The notes under the pieces: model-generated
Databases searched by the model: none
Told to the model about the DNA's origin: nothing
Seen by the model: the letters and a program-made list of their open reading frames with translations, nothing else
Translations under genes and position numbers: made by a program
Part shown: positions 17,901 through 27,900 of the stretch, in pieces
Layout: the number at the start of each line of letters is the position of its first letter
How positions within the stretch are numbered: position 1 is the stretch's first letter
Source: Fibrobacter succinogenes
GTDB taxonomy: Bacteria; Fibrobacterota; Fibrobacteria; Fibrobacterales; Fibrobacteraceae
DNA length: 64,000 nt
NCBI GenBank assembly: GCA_902799745.1
Contig: CADCBQ010000026.1
Span: forward strand, 1-64,000
Direction: 5' to 3'

Positions 17901-20900
17901 AATTACGACGAAGACTTGGACAACGAAAGCGATCCTCCGAGAGAAATTAACGGAACCGAAAAGAACTCGGGTGAACGCACCTACGATACCGAAGATATTA
18001 ACAAGAACGGATCCTTGGACATGGATATCAGCTATGTCCGTTATCGAATCGATTTGTCCGATACGAGTAAGGCGAACTTTGAAGAGCTGAGAAACGGTTG
18101 GCGTAAGTGGCGCATCCCCTTGAGTCAGTTCGATACGATTGTTTCTTCGACCGGTAGCGATTATCTGACGATTCTTGCGGAAGCCCAGTTCAGCAGGCTT
18201 TGGCTGGGCAAGCTGAATAACGGTGTCGCCGAAGCGAAGGTGCAGATTGTGAACCTGGCCGTAGTCGGAAACGCTTGGGAAGAAACGACCGTGGCGGATT
18301 TCTATCAGACGAGTTCTACCGAACATTCGCAGGTTGTCGAGGTGAACGGTGTTGAAATGGTCGTGTCCGAAAATGTGGCTGCACGCGATACGAGCTACAT
18401 TAGCGTGAAGACGATCAACAACCGTGAAGATGCGAATAAGTATCACAAGTCGCCGAACACCCGTACCGAACGCGATTCCGATTCGAACGCCCCGCTTAAG
18501 GAAACGGCCCTGGTTCTCGATTACCATAATATGAGCCCCGGTCAAGAAGTGGGCGTTACGCGTATTTTTGAAACCGATGTGAAGGACTTCTCAAGTTACC
18601 GCTCGGTCAAGATGGAAATCCATTACGAAACAGACGCGACCTCGGTTCCGATCCGCTTTGCAATCCAGTTCGGTGAAGGATCTCTCGAAGGTTCTAGTGA
18701 TTACTACGAATGGAGCTTCCGCCCGGTCAACTATTCTTGCAACAAGGGTAAGGGTGACCGTGATTCGGATTGCCATGAACGCAACTGGCTCGATAACGCC
18801 TTTGCCATGGATGTCGTCGACTTTACCGACTTGAAGCGTGGCCGCCGTCCGCCTTACTTGAATGCGGTCGAAAAAGACCTGGGTGGCGACCGTGAAGAAA
18901 AAATCCGCTTGGTGGGTAACCCCTCGATTACAAGCATCGACTGGATGCGCTTCGTGATTATTGCGGATTCTAGCGCCTCTGCCGACGATCTTAAGGGTAC
19001 CTTCTGGATTGATGACCTCCGCCTTTCTGACATGGATACCGAATGGGGTTATGCGGCGCGTACAAGCGGTCAGGTGAATTTTGCCGACTTTATTTCGCTT
19101 TCGGGTGCTATCCGCTACCAGGACGGTAACTTTGCAACGCTTTCGACTTCGAACGGATCGCCCAAGCCGAAGACTTCTGTAGCGGCCTCTCAGCTCGATG
19201 TGGCGGGCGACTTCACGATGAACTTGAACAAGTTCCTGAACGATAGTTCCGGATTCCACATTCCGCTTTCCTTGGGCTACCACAGCTCTACGAAGCGCCC
19301 CTACATGAAGCCGACCGACGACATGATGCTTAAGAAGAGCAGCTTTGTTGACCTTACCGGTGATATGTTCCAGAACAAGTTGAAGGTAGATGGCGATAAG
19401 GAAGAACAGAGCCTGCGCGACGACGCGGAATCGAAGGGCTATCAGTCCTATGTGCGCGACAAGTCGTTTGGTATCAGTTACCGTAAGGACTACCATGCTC
19501 GTGAATCGAAGCTTGGTGAAGTCATGTCGCAGATTTTCTTGGATCGTCCGGCATTCAGCTATTCGTATAATGAATCCGAAGGCCGTGCCACGACATCTGC
19601 GGATTCGACGTATTCTTACCATACGATCATCGAATATAAGTTGGGTACCTTTAGCATGTTCAAGTTCAGGCCGCTTGAAGGTCTTTCGAAGTACGATTGG
19701 TTGAAACCGCTCTCGAAGACTGAATTCGAACCGTGGCCGCAGACATTCGACCTTACGATCTTTGATTTGAACTATATCCGCTATGTGAACCAGAGCCGCG
19801 ATCCCGATTATGTGGAACCGCAGGTGGACAAGATCGTTACATACACGACGGAACTCAACCATAAGTTGAATATGCGCTGGAATATTTTCTCGTTCCTTTC
19901 GACGAGTTATTCCTTGAACATCAAGCGTGACATGTATGGTGGTGGTGACCGCGAAGCGTTCGTGAAGAAGAACTTCTTTACCTCGCGTGATGGTGGCCTT
20001 TTTGCGAGCGATTATATCTTTGACTATGACCATACGGACAAGCGCGTGTATATTTCGGGTGACAGCGTGGTGGCTATTCCGTATGATACGATTCCGCGTG
20101 TTAAGGACAATGGGGATACCTTCGCCATCGATATGCAGAATCCGGAGTCTTACGAGATTCGCTACGACACCACGGTGTTCTACAAGGTCGATAGCGTAGG
20201 CAGCAAATCGTACGGCAGGTCTTTTGGTATCCTGCGTAACGAACGCGCCCGTTCGCAACAGTTCAAGATTGGCTTCAATCCGCGCCTGATTCCGTTCTTG
20301 CCGTTCAGCGCGAACTTCAGTTCTGACTTTAACCAGCAAAAGACGATTCCCGACGACTTCGACTTTATGGACGAAACGTCGATCGAGAAAAATTACTGGA
20401 CGATTTCGCAAACGAACCGTTTTGAATTCGCTCCGTCTTTGAAGGTGCTTGACTTGGCTCGAACCTTCGGTAAGGAAAACCCGGTAGCGACGGCTTTTGA
20501 CAAGGTCAAGTGGCGTGAAGTTCGCTTTAACTGGACCGCTAGTACCAACACGGTGGGTGAAAACTTCACTTTGGCGCAGTTGTACGAAGATCAGGGCGTG
20601 ACGCCTTTGCAGTATTACTTGTATGGTCTTGGTCTGGGTAACGGTTACCGCAATCGCGGCTTCTATAACATTGTCACGGGCGATATGGGACTCGACCATC
20701 GCGACGATTTCACTCATTTTGCCCAATACAGAAACCACCATGTCGATACCATTGTCTACCAGGGCAACTTCAGGCATTCCGTGTCTCGTCAGTTCCAGGT
20801 GGGGACTGGCATTACGCTCCCGATTTGGGACATTGGCGTAACGGGTGATTTGCAGTGGAAGGAAGATTTCTCGCAGTCGAGAGAATATCCGATGTATATT

Positions 20901-21764
20901 GATACCACGACGGTGTGGCCGAAGATTGGTATCGGTGTTACGGTGCCGAACTTTGCTCAGCGTATTTCGTTCTTGAATCGTTTCCGTAGCGTGTCGACAT
21001 TCCACCGCTTTGACTATTCCTATACGACTACGGTACACCCGTTCCAGAGTGCCGAAGATTCCTGGGCGCAGAGCCTCAACTTCAATCCGCTTATCCGTAT
21101 TACGTTCTTGCTGCAGAACAGCATGCGTATTGAAAACAGTGTGCGCATGAAGATTGAAAGTACGGACCGTCGCCCGAAAGAAGAAGTTATCGGCATTACC
21201 ACATGGCCGGATTCTTCAGGAACAGGCCGCGATACGACAGATTACTTCTGGGAAATTCCGTGGATTCACACGTCGCTTTACAATGACTTCATGTTCAATA
21301 TTGGCGATGACTTTACGATTACGTACCCGCTCAAGCTCGACAAGGCTGTGAAGTTCTTCAAGTGGTTCTTTAAGTTCAAGAATTCGATTGACCTGAAGCT
21401 TACCGCCGGTTACGACTACAAGAAGACGATTCGTAAGGAATACGATCCGGTAGAAGGCTACGACAAGTGGAATAAGGAAAGCGGTACCGATGGTATCTTT
21501 AAACAATGGCACTTCGATGACCCCGTGTATTCCAATGTGCCGGATAAAGTCTATAATCCGAAGCTAGAATTGGTTGACAGAACGGTGCCGTCTCGTACGC
21601 ATGAATGGTTTATTCGCCCGAGTGCTGGCTATCAGTTCAATAAGATTGCGTCGATGAGTAGCTACATTGAATACCGCCAGATTCACGAAAAACTGGATGA
21701 CGAAACTCCGCACTTGCGCCAGATTCTGCAATTTGAAATTGCTTTGATGCTGAGGTTTGATTAG
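14904..21764 (+). CDS. sprA: SprA/Sov-type type IX secretion outer-membrane translocon
   Basis: 2286 aa, close to the roughly 2400 aa of Flavobacterium SprA. SprA forms the very large outer-membrane beta-barrel through which type IX cargo leaves the cell. GTG start at 14904, weak Shine-Dalgarno; signal peptide about 1-25 ending IAWSQ. N-terminal family blocks include FDITIPVTMPAWMRDF, LTGTELTGYSENHQGLFGIK and the interspersed beta-strand-rich repeats. A central DVDNQHLTVLKMTLR region and long alternating beta-strand segments follow, ending in an aromatic terminal strand (LQFEIALMLRFD). The stop overlaps the mnmA GTG by one base, so the pair is translationally coupled. Other T9SS core genes are not in the window. 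Confidence 0.88.
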   Translation: MFFEGLKRLWPVATVALAVGIAWSQSDSVSVVSASDAETSEPDPAETEWQPTYQYIALPPSVNPLNGLLPFGGIGSSPTLMSTSKGQVFSHDIDVSTREMDVSEKRVNSVSRDTTTLWTAHYPELADYVSDMYSIGQKSLWLNDLVGKANDGYETPETGSVFDITIPVTMPAWMRDFGLDKPKLMLQGTMDIRLKGYGEKDDAEGSTNTSLWPSPTLNYTPNFMVKGKIGPYITVEINNVEEGLGARNQVRVVYEESYKDEFEDYILQRVEAGTTNLALTGTELTGYSENHQGLFGIKADWKLGDWRLTTIASQDGGDQEEYSLKASESVSEFQILDKQFVAYRYYFLNNEAKDEYVREVSRTGKRTKTYSATDLKLFKRGATNAKTGVIENVYVKYITPSGKPIVKLVERMVALQSGEDFTYDSKMGVVKVNGVSRNTLLAASWSENRGKSSVKEGDTISLIQWDATLSELTDIDKLMLRNVYSIGISDASSSNFVLRMKNKSGISGSFLKTLGLVDTTTGTPLVNDATIFKKDGAGNYTGEMWLPCKQSSDPVYDGKKDREEAARQNCLEPLRNLDSSAAMAQLYTLPVYNLSRYTNRFYFESVGKRRSSTISVRDPSSSYSVSGSSCMDISPGTEKVTAGSTTLIRGTDYEVNYELGQIELLSERALDPNKEIKVSYECEPLFEIDNKLLLGARAELPLDLYGMGAGSVFGITALYKSQSTTAKTPTLGNEPYSSVLWGMNLRLQDTVPALTELVNMIPGINTTAQSSWRYEAEFAASRHNANTSDEQSAFVEDFETTTSGLTYPLSRLSWYHASPPGGSDKDHSTYIENLDYKHQGEFIWHSNNTELYKNIYTPVGNSDVDNQHLTVLKMTLRANDNLAGNSWGGIMRPNSSYYQDLSDMKYIEVVARGNVGSLYLDLGLVSEDLSINGTAPNGDYNGENDIGTTTALHDKGLDGLSGADEFDSVWDCRTTPCKGSELSVRMGNVDASTNDIARDNYDEDLDNESDPPREINGTEKNSGERTYDTEDINKNGSLDMDISYVRYRIDLSDTSKANFEELRNGWRKWRIPLSQFDTIVSSTGSDYLTILAEAQFSRLWLGKLNNGVAEAKVQIVNLAVVGNAWEETTVADFYQTSSTEHSQVVEVNGVEMVVSENVAARDTSYISVKTINNREDANKYHKSPNTRTERDSDSNAPLKETALVLDYHNMSPGQEVGVTRIFETDVKDFSSYRSVKMEIHYETDATSVPIRFAIQFGEGSLEGSSDYYEWSFRPVNYSCNKGKGDRDSDCHERNWLDNAFAMDVVDFTDLKRGRRPPYLNAVEKDLGGDREEKIRLVGNPSITSIDWMRFVIIADSSASADDLKGTFWIDDLRLSDMDTEWGYAARTSGQVNFADFISLSGAIRYQDGNFATLSTSNGSPKPKTSVAASQLDVAGDFTMNLNKFLNDSSGFHIPLSLGYHSSTKRPYMKPTDDMMLKKSSFVDLTGDMFQNKLKVDGDKEEQSLRDDAESKGYQSYVRDKSFGISYRKDYHARESKLGEVMSQIFLDRPAFSYSYNESEGRATTSADSTYSYHTIIEYKLGTFSMFKFRPLEGLSKYDWLKPLSKTEFEPWPQTFDLTIFDLNYIRYVNQSRDPDYVEPQVDKIVTYTTELNHKLNMRWNIFSFLSTSYSLNIKRDMYGGGDREAFVKKNFFTSRDGGLFASDYIFDYDHTDKRVYISGDSVVAIPYDTIPRVKDNGDTFAIDMQNPESYEIRYDTTVFYKVDSVGSKSYGRSFGILRNERARSQQFKIGFNPRLIPFLPFSANFSSDFNQQKTIPDDFDFMDETSIEKNYWTISQTNRFEFAPSLKVLDLARTFGKENPVATAFDKVKWREVRFNWTASTNTVGENFTLAQLYEDQGVTPLQYYLYGLGLGNGYRNRGFYNIVTGDMGLDHRDDFTHFAQYRNHHVDTIVYQGNFRHSVSRQFQVGTGITLPIWDIGVTGDLQWKEDFSQSREYPMYIDTTTVWPKIGIGVTVPNFAQRISFLNRFRSVSTFHRFDYSYTTTVHPFQSAEDSWAQSLNFNPLIRITFLLQNSMRIENSVRMKIESTDRRPKEEVIGITTWPDSSGTGRDTTDYFWEIPWIHTSLYNDFMFNIGDDFTITYPLKLDKAVKFFKWFFKFKNSIDLKLTAGYDYKKTIRKEYDPVEGYDKWNKESGTDGIFKQWHFDDPVYSNVPDKVYNPKLELVDRTVPSRTHEWFIRPSAGYQFNKIASMSSYIEYRQIHEKLDDETPHLRQILQFEIALMLRFD

Positions 21765-22858
21765 TGACTAGAGTCGCTGTCGGCATGAGCGGGGGAGTGG
21801 ATTCGTCGGTGGCGGCACTCCTGCTCTTGGAGCAGGGCTACGACGTTTTCGGCGTAACGCTCCGCGTGTTGCCGCCGCTTGCGAATAATGGGGCAAACCC
21901 CTATGATCCTGAAAAAGATGAAAGCGTTTTGCGCGCCCGCGCGGTTGCGAAGCGCTTGGGAATAGAGCATTATGTGGCGGTGTGTGACGATGCATTCACG
22001 GATCGTGTGCTGAAACGCTGCCACGGGGATTTCGCGGGGGCGCGTACTCCGAATCCTTGCTGCTATTGCAATCGTTACATCAAGTTCGGCTGGATGCTCG
22101 ACTTTGCGTTAGAGCACGGCGCAGACTTCCTGTCGACGGGGCACTATGTGAACGTGAAGGAGGTCGGTGGCGTGCGCAGGCTTTTTAAGGGTCGCGATGC
22201 CGCGAAGGACCAGAGCTACTTTTTGTTCGGTGTGCCTGATTCCGCAATGGCGCGCGTGATGACCCCGCTCGGGGGCATGGAAAAACCCGAAGTTCGCGCG
22301 ATTGCGGCAAAGCATGGCTTTGAAAATGCGAGCGCAAGTGACAGCCAGGATATTTGCTTTGACATTTACGGCGACGATTACACGAACTTTCTGCAGGAGC
22401 GTTTCGGCGCGATGACACGCCCAGGAAACTTCGTGACCGCCGATGGCAAGATTTGGAATAGTCACGAAGGTTACCACCGTTACACGGTGGGGCAACGCAA
22501 GGGACTTGGCGTTGCGCTGGGCGTTCCCGCGTTTGTGCAAAGCGTGAATCCTGAAACCGGCGATATTTTGGTGACCGCCGACAAGTCGGCCGTCTCGGCA
22601 AGCGATGTCCGCATCCAGAATTGCGAATGGCACGGCATCAATCCCGCAACGGGCAGGGCCTACGCCGCAGGCGATACGTTTGAATGCGAGGGCATGGTAC
22701 GTTACCGCCAGCGTCCGACCCGTTGCATGGTCAAAATCCTTGAGGATGGACGCGCACTCGCCAGCTTTGAACAGCCCCAGTTTGCAGTCACCCCTGGCCA
22801 GTGTGCCGTATTTTACGATGGCGATATGGTGATTGGCGGCGGCTGGATTGTGCGTTAG
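21764..22858 (+). CDS. mnmA: tRNA-specific 2-thiouridylase MnmA
   Basis: Thiolates U34 of tRNA-Glu, -Gln and -Lys. 364 aa, full length. The N-terminal ATP-pyrophosphatase loop SGGVDSSVAALLLL, the catalytic Cys region ARTPNPCCYCNRYIKF, DQSYFLFGVP and the second Cys in SDSQDICF are all present, and the C-terminal beta-barrel contains GQRKGLGVALG. The GTG start overlaps the sprA stop by 1 nt; no separate promoter is visible, so mnmA probably depends on the sprA transcript. That is an odd partner for a tRNA-modification gene. Confidence 0.95.
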   Translation: MTRVAVGMSGGVDSSVAALLLLEQGYDVFGVTLRVLPPLANNGANPYDPEKDESVLRARAVAKRLGIEHYVAVCDDAFTDRVLKRCHGDFAGARTPNPCCYCNRYIKFGWMLDFALEHGADFLSTGHYVNVKEVGGVRRLFKGRDAAKDQSYFLFGVPDSAMARVMTPLGGMEKPEVRAIAAKHGFENASASDSQDICFDIYGDDYTNFLQERFGAMTRPGNFVTADGKIWNSHEGYHRYTVGQRKGLGVALGVPAFVQSVNPETGDILVTADKSAVSASDVRIQNCEWHGINPATGRAYAAGDTFECEGMVRYRQRPTRCMVKILEDGRALASFEQPQFAVTPGQCAVFYDGDMVIGGGWIVR

Positions 22859-22988
22859 TTTTGTATGCAGGTGTGGACATTTTTTGTGACGAATGTCAAC
22901 GCCTTGAAATAAAAAATAATCGTTTAAAGCCTTATTAGTGTATTTTTCAGATAACCACTCCAAAGGAGGGTGGTGTTTGAGGAGTATT

Positions 22989-24854
22989 ATGAAAAAAACT
23001 GGTTTTAAGGCTTTAAGCGGAGCTTTGTTGCTCTGCGGAGCTGTTTCTGCTTTTGCTGCCCCGGGACTCACCGTGAGCGGCACCGATCTCATGTATAACG
23101 GCAAGAAGATTTTCTTCTCGGGCACGAACCTCGCCTGGAGCGACTACAACTCCGATGTGGGCGATTCCCCGCTGAACGAAAACGCTTGGCGCAAGGCTGT
23201 CGAAGGCACGCGTGCCGCAGGCGGTAACGCCATTCGCTGGTGGCTCTTCAACAACATGAGCCAAAGTCCCGAAATCGACCAAAGCACGCATCTGGTTTCG
23301 GGCCTCAAGGCAAACACCATCGCCAACATGAAAAAGGCCTTGGATATTGCCGAAGAATACGGCGTGATGGTTTCGATGTGCCTTTTCAGCCACAACCTGA
23401 TGGAACCGAATCAGTGGGGTCTGTACGACGAAAAACTGGACATTACCGCAAACACGCAGCTTTTTGAAGACGCGGGCACCAAAGCCTTTATCGACAATGC
23501 GCTTGTTCCGGTAGTAAAAGCAATCGGCAACCACAATGCGCTTATGACTTGGGAAGTATTCAACGAACCCGAAGGCATGACAAGCGTGGGCTGGACCACC
23601 AAGAAACTCGACAAGGCTGTGCTGCAGAAGTTCACGAACAAGATTGCGGCTGCCATCCACACGGCAAACCCGGAACTGCTGGTGTCTACGGGTAGCGTGA
23701 ATATCCAGTATCAGAGCTGGTGGAACGATTCCGAACTCATCGCAGCCGGTGGCGAAGCGAACGGTACGCTTGACTTTTTCCAGACGCATTACTATCCGTA
23801 CTACCAGAACGATGCCGTGTCTCCGTTCGTGAATACGGCGGCCCAGATGGCCGCGAAATACAATTACGACAGCAAGCCGATGATTATCGGCGAGTTCCCG
23901 GCTAGCGGTTGGGCAGGTAAAACATACACGTCGAGCATGGCTGCCAAGACAGAGATTACCACCGAAGAATGCTACCGAAAGGCTTTTGACGGCGGTTATG
24001 CAGGCGCACTTGCCTGGCAGTACATTGGCGACAAGACTGAATCTCAATTTGGTGGCTATAGCTACACAATCGATCCCGCTCTCTCTGCGATGACCGCTCT
24101 CGCCGCTACAGAAGAAGCATCCATCAAGATCAAGGATGTTACCATCAGTCAGGAAGGTGGCGACGGCAAGATGGCCGTAACTTACGGCGGCGATAACGCC
24201 CAAATTGAATACCAGAAGACCTGGGACTTGAGCAATGCTTCTGCGCTGACCTTCGAAGCAACCAACAAGGGGGCTGACGATGCAAAGCTGTACTTGATTC
24301 TCAAATTGACCGATTCCTGGACCTGGACTGAAATCGACGGCGAATGCACTGTGGCCGCAGGCGCAACCGAAACTTGCTCCTTCGATATTTCCGCTCATGC
24401 CGATCGCAACAAGACCTTGAGCGTCATTGTCGCTAATTACGCTGCGGGTTATACCGGCACGATTCTTTACGATAACTTCAAGGCCGGCGACCAGGTTCTC
24501 TGGGATTTCAACGAAGACAAGTACGATGCCTTCAGCCGTAGCTTCGGCAATACCGAAGAAATGATTCCTGAAATCAAGATTGTTTTCGAAGGTTCTTCTG
24601 GGCTGACGTCTATCCGTAGCGCTAGTGCCAAGGCTTTGCAGCTGCATGGCAACATGCTTACCCTTTCGATGGGTCGCGCGCAAGGCGTGACGGCGGAACT
24701 CTTTGATGTGACTGGCCATAAGGTTGCAACGCTTTACAGGGGTACGCTTTCTGCGGGCACGCACCAGTTCAAGGTGAATGCGGCAAAGGGCATGTACCTC
24801 GTAAAAATCACGGGTCAGGGAATCAATCTGACTCAAAAAGTGATGGTGAAATAA
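22989..24854 (+). CDS. Secreted GH5-family glycanase (mannanase/endoglucanase type) with C-terminal sorting-like module
   Basis: 621 aa; start ATG 22989 after GAGGAG, signal peptide to about residue 24 (AFA/AP). The N-terminal catalytic TIM-barrel (25-370) has the acid/base in WEVFNEPEG (Glu193) and the nucleophile in IIGEFPASGW (Glu302), with THYYP between, as in clan GH-A family 5. The GGNAIRWWLFN and FFSGTNLAW segments resemble GH5 mannan endo-beta-1,4-mannosidases; substrate is not proven. A carbohydrate-binding-like beta domain (about 375-540) follows, then a 70-residue C-terminal module (LFDVTGHKVATLYRG, GMYLVKITGQ, QKVMVK) resembling type A sorting domains of the type IX system. That fits SprA encoded 1.2 kb upstream. 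The gene has its own terminator. Confidence 0.85.
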   Translation: MKKTGFKALSGALLLCGAVSAFAAPGLTVSGTDLMYNGKKIFFSGTNLAWSDYNSDVGDSPLNENAWRKAVEGTRAAGGNAIRWWLFNNMSQSPEIDQSTHLVSGLKANTIANMKKALDIAEEYGVMVSMCLFSHNLMEPNQWGLYDEKLDITANTQLFEDAGTKAFIDNALVPVVKAIGNHNALMTWEVFNEPEGMTSVGWTTKKLDKAVLQKFTNKIAAAIHTANPELLVSTGSVNIQYQSWWNDSELIAAGGEANGTLDFFQTHYYPYYQNDAVSPFVNTAAQMAAKYNYDSKPMIIGEFPASGWAGKTYTSSMAAKTEITTEECYRKAFDGGYAGALAWQYIGDKTESQFGGYSYTIDPALSAMTALAATEEASIKIKDVTISQEGGDGKMAVTYGGDNAQIEYQKTWDLSNASALTFEATNKGADDAKLYLILKLTDSWTWTEIDGECTVAAGATETCSFDISAHADRNKTLSVIVANYAAGYTGTILYDNFKAGDQVLWDFNEDKYDAFSRSFGNTEEMIPEIKIVFEGSSGLTSIRSASAKALQLHGNMLTLSMGRAQGVTAELFDVTGHKVATLYRGTLSAGTHQFKVNAAKGMYLVKITGQGINLTQKVMVK

Positions 24855-24882
24855 GAATTTAAACCTTTAAGTCATTTGCTTT

Positions 24883-24913
24883 AAGGCTTTATCCTTTGGG
24901 ATAAGGCCTTTTT
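24883..24913 (+). terminator. Rho-independent terminator of the GH5 gene
   Basis: A 12-bp stem (24883-24894 with 24899-24910, one T-G pair), tetraloop TTTG, then T residues. Confidence 0.85.
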
Positions 24914-24951
24914 AATTACATTTACCTTGTATAATATAAGGAGGACGAATT

Positions 24952-27900
24952 ATGCTTAAAAGGGCGTGTTTGCTTTTTGTTGCACTTTCTTGTGCCGTTT
25001 TCGCAGCCGATTTGGGGACAGCCGAAAATCCGTTAATCATTGATGATGAAAATGATTTGGTGTTGCTGCGTAATGCGGTGAATGCCGGTAGCGGTACGTT
25101 CAAGGGCGTCGATGTTTCCAATGGTGCGACGGACTTGCATTTTAAACTCGGTCGCGATTTGAATTTAAGCAATGTTTGCGGAAAAGATATCGGAAGTTGG
25201 ACTCCGATTGGGACCACGGAACATCCGTTCAAGGGAAACTTTGACGGTAATGACAAGACGATTGACTATCTGTTTATTTATGAAGATATGCCGGCTCGCG
25301 GTGATACGGCCATTGGCATTTACGGCTTGTTTGGAGTGCTGGCGACAGAGTTTACGTCAACGACAGAAATCAAGAATTTGACCATTGGTGAAAATTCGAG
25401 TGTCGTTTCGATGCGAGATGGTCAGGTGGGCTCTGTTATAGGAAATGCCGGCTTTAATGTGATTGTTTCCAATTGCAAAAACAAGGGCTATGTATCTGGT
25501 AGAAATGTTGTGGGCGGCATTGTTGGCTTTGCTGGGAATGTGGCTCTTCCGGATGGAGTGCGTATCAAGAATTGTGAGAATGAAGGCCATGTCGATGCAT
25601 CGCTCAAGGCTGGTGGTATTGTGGGTGCTGTCAATGGATTCGGGGTGCACATCGATAGTTGCAAAAATTTGGGTAGTGTCTCTGCCGCTGATACGGCGGC
25701 GGGAATTGTAGCCTCGATTTACAATGGTATAGGAACAAACAATGCCGAACTGAAAAATGTGGTGAACAAGGGGTATGTGACTTCGGGTAAAATTTCGGGA
25801 GGCATTCTTGCAGCTGCAGGAATGGGCCGCTTTTCGATTGTAAATGCCTTTAACTCGGGCCATGTACAGGCTTCGATGTCGGCTGGAGGCATTGTGGGAC
25901 AAGCTAAATCGTATCGTGTGCCAGACATTTTAATGTGTGTGAATGTCGGTGAGGTTTTTGCAGGGACTAATGCGGGGGGAATTGTCGGGGCAAATCGCGA
26001 TTATAATATAGAGGTCTCTCAATCGCTGAATTTGGGTGCGATTAATGCAGGTGCCAATGCAGGCGGAATTGTGGGGTATGATAATACAAACTCCCTCCAT
26101 GCAAGTTATAACATGAATGCGGGGGTTGTAGGCTTTGGTTATGCTGGCGGTATTTTTGGCCGTATCAGCGCTGACGCTGGCGATAATATTTCTGCAAATT
26201 TAAGCATTGCTGCTCCCGATGCCTATGCTATTTACGATACCGTAATGTCGCATTTTGAAGAAGATGCTATGTATACGTTCGATGCTGCTCATGCCTATGT
26301 TACGGACAGCTTGATTTCGGGTAAAACGATTGATGCCCTGGGTGATTCTCTTTGGGTCTATAAGGAAGGCTACTATCCGCAAATCAAGACCCTTGTAGAA
26401 AACCCGATGAAAGAAATTCGTGATGCGCAGCTAGTGGCTTCGACTCCGGTCCGCTTGGGGCGTGGCGATGTGGTGGGAAACATCACGCAAAATATTAGCT
26501 ACAAGCTTAAAGATGCTAGCGGAAATGTGGTCGATGTCTACAGTGCTCGCGGAAATGTCTCTTTCGTGAACGATTCTGTTGCCGCGCCTTATTCGTTGGG
26601 CACAGATACTCTGTATGTGCTGAACGAGAATGCCTCGAAAAAAATTATCGTGAATGTTACTTCGCTCAACAAGCTCGGAACCGTTGGGAACCCGCTCACG
26701 ATTTCGTCGTTAAGAGATCTGCAGAATCTCAGACAGGCGCTTATTGATTCGACGGAATATAAGGGCGTTGTCATGAATGATGCGGGTGCGCATAGCGCCT
26801 TCAAGCTCACCAACGATTTGGACTTGAGCTCGGTCTGTGGCCCGACAAAGGGCAACTGGAAACCGATCGTAAAATTCAGGGGCAAACTTAATGGAGGCAA
26901 TCACAAGATTTCGAACCTTTATGTGGTAGATTCCCTTGAACAGCATGAAACGGGCCTGTTCTCGTCCATTATTGCAGAAGATGATACCGTGATTGTTGAA
27001 AATCTGACGCTTGATAATGTGACGGTGCGTTCGACAAAACAGTCGAATGCTGCGGCCCTTTCTCCTTATGTTCGTGCCAAGGTTGCGGTTATCCGAAATG
27101 TAACGGTGAAAGGCTCGATCCGTGGCGAATTCTATACCGGTGGCATTGTGGCTTCGGGTGGCGCAGAACAATTTTATCTGCTTAACAATACGGTAGAAGG
27201 CTCTGTAAGTACGGTGCCGCGCACCTTTGTAGATGGTATGACTGCATGTATGGGCGGCATTTTCGGTTGCTTTATAGCAGGCTCTGAATTGACGATTTCC
27301 GGCAATGTCAACCGTGCGGATATCAGTAGCGTTGTTGAAGATGCGGGTGGCATCACGGGGCTTATTTTCCCAAATTCGACTATTGAAAATAATGTGAACG
27401 AAGGAAAAATTGTCTCGACATCGGGCTCATTTCTTGGTGGATTGTTCGGTCGCGTTCTGGATTGCGAACGCTTTGCGAATAACCATAATAAAGGCGAAAT
27501 TCACATCGAAGGCGGAAACGCTGTTACGGGTGGCCTCGTAGGAATCATCACCCCCAAAACAGAAGAGAATGTGTTTGAAAACTCCTCGAACGAAGGCTTG
27601 ATCCAGGTGGGGGCACTCTCGACAGAATCCTACATAAGTTCGTATACGGTGGGCGGTATTTTCGGAAATTGTCGTTTCCATCGCCTCAAAGGGCTTGTAA
27701 ATAAGGGCGATATCCAGATTGAAAAGGGCGGCTTAGCCACTCTTTATGCCGGTGGAATCATGGGCCTACTTAATATCAGTTATGATTCCGTGTCTGTCGT
27801 TGTCGATTCCGTTGTGAACTTGGGTCGTGTGGAAGCTGTGTCCGATTCGCAAATGCACTATGCTTATGTTGGCGGTGTGATTGGCTATGTAGAAAAATCT

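Noticed and set aside
16146..18545. 799-codon open frame antisense to sprA (and an 815-codon one at 18591-21038)
   Set aside because: Produced by strong codon bias of sprA on the opposite strand; composition is Arg/His/Ile-rich with no recognisable domain or signal.
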